Positions 59,629 to 64,000 of a stretch of DNA of 64,000 nucleotides are shown in pieces. The position numbers and the translations under genes were made by a program. The stretch comes from Streptomyces sp. NBC_00414 (GTDB lineage Bacteria > Actinomycetota > Actinomycetes > Streptomycetales > Streptomycetaceae), in contig NZ_CP107935.1 in assembly GCF_036038375.1 (NCBI RefSeq), positions 10,044,001 through 10,108,000 on the forward strand. The letters are read 5' to 3'. Positions within the stretch are counted from its first letter, which is position 1, and every line of letters starts with the position of its first letter. The notes below the pieces were generated by a model, which was given only the letters and a program-made list of their open reading frames with translations, made no database searches and had not been told where the DNA came from.

Positions 59629-60789
59629 TCACATGTCTTGTCTGCTCGGGTCCCGGAAGCGGCCGAGTCCCTTTTTGATGGCGTTCAGCGGTGAACTGAC
59701 GGCCTTGGCCGTATCCGACACGGGAGGCCGGGGCGTGCCGTCACCGCTGCTGAACTCGGCGAGCGCGGCCTGCGCCGCTTCGGCCGCCGCCTGGTAGAGC
59801 TCGCTGGACTTCGTCATGGCGTCGAGTGCTTCGGCGTACTTGACGACCATGGCCTGGGCGTGGACCAGTTCCTCGTCCGGGGTCAGCAGGTGCCAGCATT
59901 GGCGCAGCTGCGTCAGAGCCTGCTCGGCGCCCTCCGGAAGCGGTCGCGGCAGCTCGGCGAACTCCTCGATGAGGTCGAGGAGCTCTGCTGGTTCGGAGCC
60001 GTCCAGGAAGACGCTGTGCACGGTGAAGTGCTCCGCGTCGTGGTCCCGGTTCCGCGGCTGCGTGGGTAGGACGACGGCGCCGCCGCGCGGCAACCGCACG
60101 TTCAGCTCCCGCTTCATCGCGAAGTCGGCGATCTCCGCCTGGGCCGGCGTGGCCCGGTGCTCGATGACCTGGTGTCGCAGGCTCGGCGGCAGGAACGCGG
60201 AGACCGGCCGCTGCCCCTTCGCATCGGGTGTCATGGCTTCATGCACCACGACGTGGATGTACCAGGTGTTGCGGGAGACATCCCGCAGGTGGCGGCGCAG
60301 TTCGTTCTGGTCCGTCGGCATGTGGTTCGCCGTCCGCAGGCGCACACCGGGCAGCACGTCGTGGTCCCAGGCGACTCGGTCGCTGTCGGGCCAGAACATG
60401 GTGGCGGGCGAGGGCCACCGGGGATCCCATGCCGCCTCCGCCTCGGCGGCCAGGACCCAGGTGATCCCCTCGCTGTCCGAGCGACGGCCCCCGGGCTCGT
60501 ACGTGGTCAGCTGTGCGCGCACCATGACGCCGTCGGTCACGCGCCAGCGGGCCTCGAAGAGCCGACGGGCCGACGGGCCGGGGCCGGCGGACTTCTCCCG
60601 CGGGTACAAAGGAGTGGAGCGGGCCGCCTCCACGGGGTCGAGGTCCAGATAGTCGTCGAGGACCCCGGCCGCTTTGAGAGCGATCACGTTGCGTCGGACG
60701 TCCTGCTCGGGATCGGGCCCGAGATGGCGCCCGCGTGCCAGCCATACGGTGCCGGGGACGGTCGTCGAAGAGCTGCTGTTCTTGGTCAT
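59629..60789 (-). CDS. uncharacterised 386-aa protein
   Basis: Not recognised. Starts MTKNSSSSTT, then an alpha/beta region (GTVWLARGRHLG, VMVRAQLTTYEPGGRRSDSEGITWVLAA) and HFTVHSVFLDGSEPAELLDLIEEF. A helical C-terminal part (HAQAMVVKYAEALDAMTKSSELYQAAAEAAQAALAEF) ends with a basic segment (NAIKKGLGRFRDPSRQ). Cytosolic. An upstream extension of 124 codons lacks conserved content and begins in GC-rich repeats, so the ATG at 60789 is used; its ribosome site is weak. Confidence 0.65.
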   Translation of the reverse strand: MTKNSSSSTTVPGTVWLARGRHLGPDPEQDVRRNVIALKAAGVLDDYLDLDPVEAARSTPLYPREKSAGPGPSARRLFEARWRVTDGVMVRAQLTTYEPGGRRSDSEGITWVLAAEAEAAWDPRWPSPATMFWPDSDRVAWDHDVLPGVRLRTANHMPTDQNELRRHLRDVSRNTWYIHVVVHEAMTPDAKGQRPVSAFLPPSLRHQVIEHRATPAQAEIADFAMKRELNVRLPRGGAVVLPTQPRNRDHDAEHFTVHSVFLDGSEPAELLDLIEEFAELPRPLPEGAEQALTQLRQCWHLLTPDEELVHAQAMVVKYAEALDAMTKSSELYQAAAEAAQAALAEFSSGDGTPRPPVSDTAKAVSSPLNAIKKGLGRFRDPSRQDM

Positions 60790-61182
60790 GGAACCGTTCT
60801 GTGGAAGATCAAGGCCCGACCAGTATGGTCCCTGCCGCTGTACACGTCGTGCCGCCCCCCGTCCAACGGCGTGGCCGGCGAGGTGGTTACCGCCGCCTTC
60901 GACACCAACGGCCCGCGACGGTCTCCGGTGACGCCTGATGATGCCTGACGGAGGTCCCGCGCAACCTGCGCGAGGTGCCTGGCGTCGGCTGATCGGCGCC
61001 CGGGTCGTCACTGCGGCCGACGAATGGGCCGATGAATGGGCCAATGAATGGGCCGACGCCGACGCCCCACGCAGGGTGCGGGTCCGGGGGCGTCGCCGCA
61101 CCCGGGCCGCGGATTGCTGCGGCCCGCCCCATGGGGCCCGCGTTACGGGGCCCGCCCCCACCCGCCGCCGCTGATCAGAGCC
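60790..61182. other. 393-base intergenic region with 12-bp repeats
   Basis: No supported gene. A 12-bp unit GACGAATGGGCC (variants GATGAATGGGCC and AATGAATGGGCC) is repeated three times at 61019-61054. The rest is very GC-rich. Confidence 0.5.
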
Positions 61183-61842
61183 TCAGGCCCGGGATCCGCC
61201 TTCCGTCACCGGCCGCAGCGCATCCACCACCAGATCCAGCAGCCGTCCCGTCAGCTCCGGGCTGTTGCCGGCCGTCGTGGACAGGAACACCCCGAGGACC
61301 ATCATCGTGACCTCCTCCGCCTCGACGTCTGCTCGCAGAGAGCCGGACCGCGCTCCGGCGTCGAGGATCAGCGCGATCGCCGCGGTGATCCGTTCCCGGG
61401 TGGCCGGTGTCGCGATGGTGCCTGAGGCCCAGCCCGCCCGAAGGGTCTCGGAGATGCCGCGCTTGGCCGCGGAGAAGGCCGCGTAGCGGTCCATCCACGC
61501 GCGCAGCGCCGCCTCGGGCGGGAGCTCGGAGAGCAGAGTGGGGGCGCTGGTCACGACCGCGTCGAGTTCGGCGGCGTATATGGCCTCGACGAGTGCTTCG
61601 CGGGTGGGGAAGTGGCGATAGAGGGTGCCGATCCCGACGCCGGCCTCGCGGGCGATGGCGTCGAGCGTGGCCTTGCCGTCGGTCGCGGTGAAGGCGTCGC
61701 GGGCGACGGCGAGCAGCCGCTCACGGTTGCGGCGGGCGTCGGCTCGGGCCGGGCGTCCGGCCGCTTCCGCGGCCCGGTCGGGGATGGCGGAGTCGGGGGT
61801 GGGGGTGAAGGAGTCGGGAGTGGGAGAGTCGGGCACAGTCAA
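61183..61842 (-). CDS. TetR-family transcriptional repressor
   Basis: About 219 residues. The helix-turn-helix is RNRERLLAVARDAFTATDGKATLDAIAREAGVGIGTLYRHFPTREALVEAIY, then the ligand domain (LDLVVDALRPV at the end) with the TetR C-terminal pattern of SACE_7040-type repressors. The N-terminal 30 residues are Pro/Ser/Thr-rich and probably disordered; start is TTG at 61842 or GTG two codons later. Divergent from the aldo/keto reductase gene with two operators between. Confidence 0.85.
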   Translation of the reverse strand: MTVPDSPTPDSFTPTPDSAIPDRAAEAAGRPARADARRNRERLLAVARDAFTATDGKATLDAIAREAGVGIGTLYRHFPTREALVEAIYAAELDAVVTSAPTLLSELPPEAALRAWMDRYAAFSAAKRGISETLRAGWASGTIATPATRERITAAIALILDAGARSGSLRADVEAEEVTMMVLGVFLSTTAGNSPELTGRLLDLVVDALRPVTEGGSRA

Positions 61843-61860
61843 AACGGAGGCCCTCCGGTT
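61843..61860. promoter_or_regulatory. TetR operator 1
   Basis: AACGGAGGCCCTCCGGTT, containing the palindrome CGGAGG-C-CCTCCG at 61845-61857, overlapping the TetR start. Confidence 0.65.
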
Positions 61861-61878
61861 AGTGTTACGGTGCTCATT

Positions 61879-61895
61879 AACGGAGTCCCTCCGTT
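61879..61895. promoter_or_regulatory. TetR operator 2
   Basis: AACGGAG-TCC-CTCCGTT, a perfect 7-base inverted repeat with 3-base centre. Its centre is 36 bases from that of operator 1 and 41 bases upstream of the aldo/keto reductase start. Confidence 0.7.
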
Positions 61896-61927
61896 TACCC
61901 TCATCGTCTCACGAGAGCGAGACCGTC

Positions 61928-62869
61928 ATGGCTTCGACCGCCCGGTCCGACCGGCTCACCGAAACTGCCGTCGGAGCGGCACGACCCGGCGGGCCCGGCG
62001 CGCTCGCGGGCCGCACCGTCTCCCGCGTCGGCTACGGCGCCATGCAGCTGCGGCGCCTGGATCGTGAGGCCGCGGTCGCGCTGCTGCGTCGCGCCGTCGA
62101 GCTCGGCGTCGATCACGTCGACACCGCCCACTTCTATGGCGACGGCTTCGTCAACGAGGTGATCGCCGCCGCGCTCCGCCCCGAGGACGACGTCCTGGTC
62201 GTCAGCAAGGTCGGCGCCGAGCCCGCCCCCGACGGCCCCGTCCCGCTGCGCCTCGCTCAGCGGCCCGAACAGCTGCGGGCCGCCGTCGAGGACAACCTCA
62301 AGGGCCTCCGACTCGAACAGATCCCCCTGGTCAACCTGCGCCGCGCCGACCGCGGCCCCGGGCTGCGCCCCGAGGGCGACCAGATCGTCGACCTCGACGA
62401 CCAGCTCGCTGTGATGGCCGATCTGCGGGACGAAGGCAAGATCGGCGCCGTCGGCCTCAGCGGCGTCAGCCTGGACGGACTGCGCCAGGCGCTCCCGCTG
62501 GGCATCGCCTGTGTCCAGAATGCCTACAGCCTGGTGGCGCGCGACGACGAGGACATGCTGCGGCTCTGCCTCGCCGAGGACGTCGCCTGGGTGCCGTACT
62601 TCCCGCTCGGCGGCGCCTACGCGGGACTGCCGAAGGTCACCGACGAGCCCGCCGTCGTCACCGCCGCGCAGGCACTGGGCGTCTCCGCCGCACAGATCGG
62701 CCTGGCCTGGCTGCTCCACCACGCCCCGAACACGTTCCTCATCCCGGGCACCGCAGACCCGGAACACCTGCGGGCGAACACCGAGGCGGGCGCGATCACC
62801 CTCGACGAGGCGACGCTCGCCGCCCTCGACTCCGTCCCCACGCGCTCCGGCGACATCGAACTCGGATAG
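61928..62869 (+). CDS. aldo/keto reductase
   Basis: 313 residues with the AKR barrel: SRVGYGAMQL, DHVDTAHFYGDGFVNEVIAAAL (Asp/Tyr of the tetrad), VVSKVGAE (Lys). The usual LHR-D motif is VNLRRAD, so the tetrad His is replaced. Closing IPGTADPEHLRANTEAGAI is a typical NADPH-binding segment. It is divergent from a TetR repressor and transcribed under two operators; probably induced by the compound it reduces, such as an aldehyde or quinone. Confidence 0.85.
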   Translation: MASTARSDRLTETAVGAARPGGPGALAGRTVSRVGYGAMQLRRLDREAAVALLRRAVELGVDHVDTAHFYGDGFVNEVIAAALRPEDDVLVVSKVGAEPAPDGPVPLRLAQRPEQLRAAVEDNLKGLRLEQIPLVNLRRADRGPGLRPEGDQIVDLDDQLAVMADLRDEGKIGAVGLSGVSLDGLRQALPLGIACVQNAYSLVARDDEDMLRLCLAEDVAWVPYFPLGGAYAGLPKVTDEPAVVTAAQALGVSAAQIGLAWLLHHAPNTFLIPGTADPEHLRANTEAGAITLDEATLAALDSVPTRSGDIELG

Positions 62870-62954
62870 CGCCAACCCGCCCGTCGCCCGTACCGCCACC
62901 CGCTCCACGGAGGGCGAACTCGAAACAGCGCCAACCGATCCGGGAGTCTGCGGC

Positions 62955-62982
62955 ATCTTGTATCGAGCGTTTGACACAAGCG
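62955..62982. promoter_or_regulatory. imperfect GntR-type operator
   Basis: ATCTTGTA-N12-CACAAGCG, upstream of the membrane protein gene. It matches the perfect copy at 62996 in the left arm and in ACAAG of the right arm, 41 bases away. It overlaps the -35-like TTGACA at 62971-62976. Confidence 0.45.
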
Positions 62983-62995
62983 CTCGGCCTGAGCC

Positions 62996-63023
62996 ATCTT
63001 GTATCCACTGCTTGGTACAAGAT
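62996..63023. promoter_or_regulatory. GntR-type operator ATCTTGTA-N12-TACAAGAT
   Basis: Perfect 8-base inverted repeat with a 12-base spacer, 19 bases before the membrane protein start. Fits a YtrA-type GntR autorepressor encoded downstream. Confidence 0.65.
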
Positions 63024-63041
63024 GACCCGGGGGATCTTCAC

Positions 63042-63836
63042 ATGCTCGACGCCGTCCCGCTCCAGACCCGGATCCTCGACCACGCCGACCACTACGCCCG
63101 CTGGTCCTGTCTGGCGATCGGGATCGTGGCCGCACAGCATCTGGTCATGATGAACAGCAGCGACATCACGCTGCCCCTCGTGTTCGCCATCACCGCTTTC
63201 GGCCTGTGCGCGGTGGGCGGTGCCCTGCTCGGCGACGCACTCGCCCTGCACCCCCAGGAGGCGGTACGCACCGCGAGCCTGGCTCCGCGCCTCGTCCGGG
63301 ACCAAGTGCCGCCCCGTATGGCGCCCTTGCTCCTTCTGCAGGCGGGATTCCTCGTGACCCTGCTGGTGATCGGCGCGTTCACAGCCTCCTCCAACGTCGA
63401 CCGGCCCGACAGAGCGGGGGGTGTCCTCAACGTCACCTGCGAAGGGATGCGCACATCACTCGGCCCCTGGCCCGGCCTGTACTACAGCGGCCCGATGTTC
63501 GCCGCGCTCGCGGTCGCGACCCCCGTCTGCGTCTGGGCTCTGCGCCGCATAGCCCACGGCACGGGTGACGAACAGCAGCGCCGCGACCGTGCGTGGGCTG
63601 TCACCGGAGCCTGGGGGCTGCTGGTGTCGAGCCAGGTGCTGCTCGTCGTGCTGATGCTCTTCGTCGCGCTCACGGACAAGGCCTGCCTCGGCCCGCTCGG
63701 CGCTGCCACGATCGTGGCGCTCTGCCCCCTGGGCCTGCTGGGCATGTTCACTTTCGGATGGTCACTGGTCACTGTCGTGGCCCCCAGGGCGGTCGACGAC
63801 GAGGCAGCCGAGAACGGGGTGTTCGACGATGAGTGA
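63042..63836 (+). CDS. membrane protein coupled to a GntR regulator
   Basis: 264 residues with about five hydrophobic segments: CLAIGIVAAQHLVMM, LPLVFAITAFGLCAVGGALLGDAL, PLLLLQAGFLVTLLVIGAF, MFAALAVATPVCVWAL, LLVSSQVLLVVLMLFVAL and a last one near 245. The N-terminus has no signal. Its stop overlaps the GntR start, so the two are made together. Such pairs in Streptomyces resemble YtrA-type operons, where an ABC or membrane protein is controlled by the GntR protein. Confidence 0.75.
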   Translation: MLDAVPLQTRILDHADHYARWSCLAIGIVAAQHLVMMNSSDITLPLVFAITAFGLCAVGGALLGDALALHPQEAVRTASLAPRLVRDQVPPRMAPLLLLQAGFLVTLLVIGAFTASSNVDRPDRAGGVLNVTCEGMRTSLGPWPGLYYSGPMFAALAVATPVCVWALRRIAHGTGDEQQRRDRAWAVTGAWGLLVSSQVLLVVLMLFVALTDKACLGPLGAATIVALCPLGLLGMFTFGWSLVTVVAPRAVDDEAAENGVFDDE

Positions 63837-64000
63837 GCCCGCCGTACGCGTCGACACCACCAGCCAGGTACCGCCGTACGAGCAGATCCGCGCCCAACTG
63901 GCCGCGCTGATCCGCACCGGACGGCTGGCCGAGGGCGAGCGCCTGCCGACCGTGCGCCAACTCGCCACCGATCTCGGTCTGGCGCCGGGCACCGTGGCCC
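63829..64000 (+). CDS. GntR-family (YtrA-like) regulator, cut by window end
   Basis: N-terminal 57 residues only. MSEPAVRVDTTSQVPPYEQIRAQLAALIRTGRLAEGERLPTVRQLATDLGLAPGTVA shows the GntR winged helix-turn-helix. Overlaps the membrane protein stop. Probable autorepressor at the repeats 62955-63023. Confidence 0.88.
   Translation, partial: MSEPAVRVDTTSQVPPYEQIRAQLAALIRTGRLAEGERLPTVRQLATDLGLAPGTVA

Noticed and set aside
60938..61174. 78-codon + frame with ADEWADEWANEWAD repeats
   Set aside because: It arises from a 12-bp repeat and GC-rich DNA; no ribosome site or conservation is visible.

Overview
The window reads as chromosomal DNA of a Streptomyces-like actinomycete. Support for this comes from the very high G+C, the strong third-position GC bias, frequent GTG starts, ATGA/TGATG translational coupling, and families typical of the genus (several secreted glycoside hydrolases, P450, FG-GAP, Lrp, AraC, GlxA, GntR and TetR regulators). 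I saw no rRNA or tRNA gene, CRISPR array or prophage. Protein families were assigned by reading translated sequence and motifs; no database search was run.

Layout. (1) 1-9641, + strand: one tightly coupled catabolic operon. It has an SsuABC/TauABC-type importer (binding protein cut by the window edge, two permeases, ATPase), an IlvD/Edd-family dehydratase, an alpha/beta hydrolase, an FAD oxidoreductase, both subunits of an aconitase X (AcnX) enzyme and an SDR dehydrogenase. The substrate is unknown. (2) 9711-17195: a four-gene minus-strand operon (504-aa unknown, 449-aa unknown, TPR protein, CHAT caspase-like protease), flanked on both sides by + strand genes whose upstream regions share an identical 16-bp box. 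This is the strongest candidate for an undescribed conflict or signalling system here. (3) 17369-20656: secreted PA14/GH2/LamG glycosidase with a palindromic operator. (4) 21294-27124: hypothetical genes mixed with insertion sequences. These are a complete 852-bp IS5-type element with TAA target duplication, an older transposase remnant and an IS110-type transposase with a candidate bridge-RNA region. A fulvocin C-related cysteine-rich protein lies among them.

(5) 27247-34275: M1 metallopeptidase, secreted endonuclease/phosphatase-like protein, GH81 beta-1,3-glucanase with its operator, and a P450. (6) 34405-42069: nucleotidyltransferase and glycosyltransferase (divergent), cupin, AraC regulator divergent from a thioredoxin-reductase-like enzyme, a broken unknown gene and an FG-GAP propeller protein. 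(7) 42158-49640: GH78 alpha-L-rhamnosidase, GlxA-type regulator, HD-domain protein, a deletion scar joining the 3' halves of a histidine kinase and an ABC permease, and a toxin-antitoxin pair with a divergent Doc-like toxin. (8) 49781-59380, minus strand: membrane-anchored ChW-type protein; a coupled set of deacetylase, MFS transporter, SDR and a ketopantoate reductase-M20 peptidase fusion; then an Lrp-type regulator and a nitrilase. This looks like a second catabolic island for a nitrogen compound. (9) 59629-64000: hypothetical protein, TetR regulator divergent from an aldo/keto reductase with two operators, then a membrane protein and GntR regulator (cut by the window end) behind two operator-like repeats.

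A recurrent trait is short tandem repeats in intergenic DNA (7-, 9-, 12-, 13-, 15-, 18- and 30-bp units) and six-base repeats inside the CHAT operon coding sequences.
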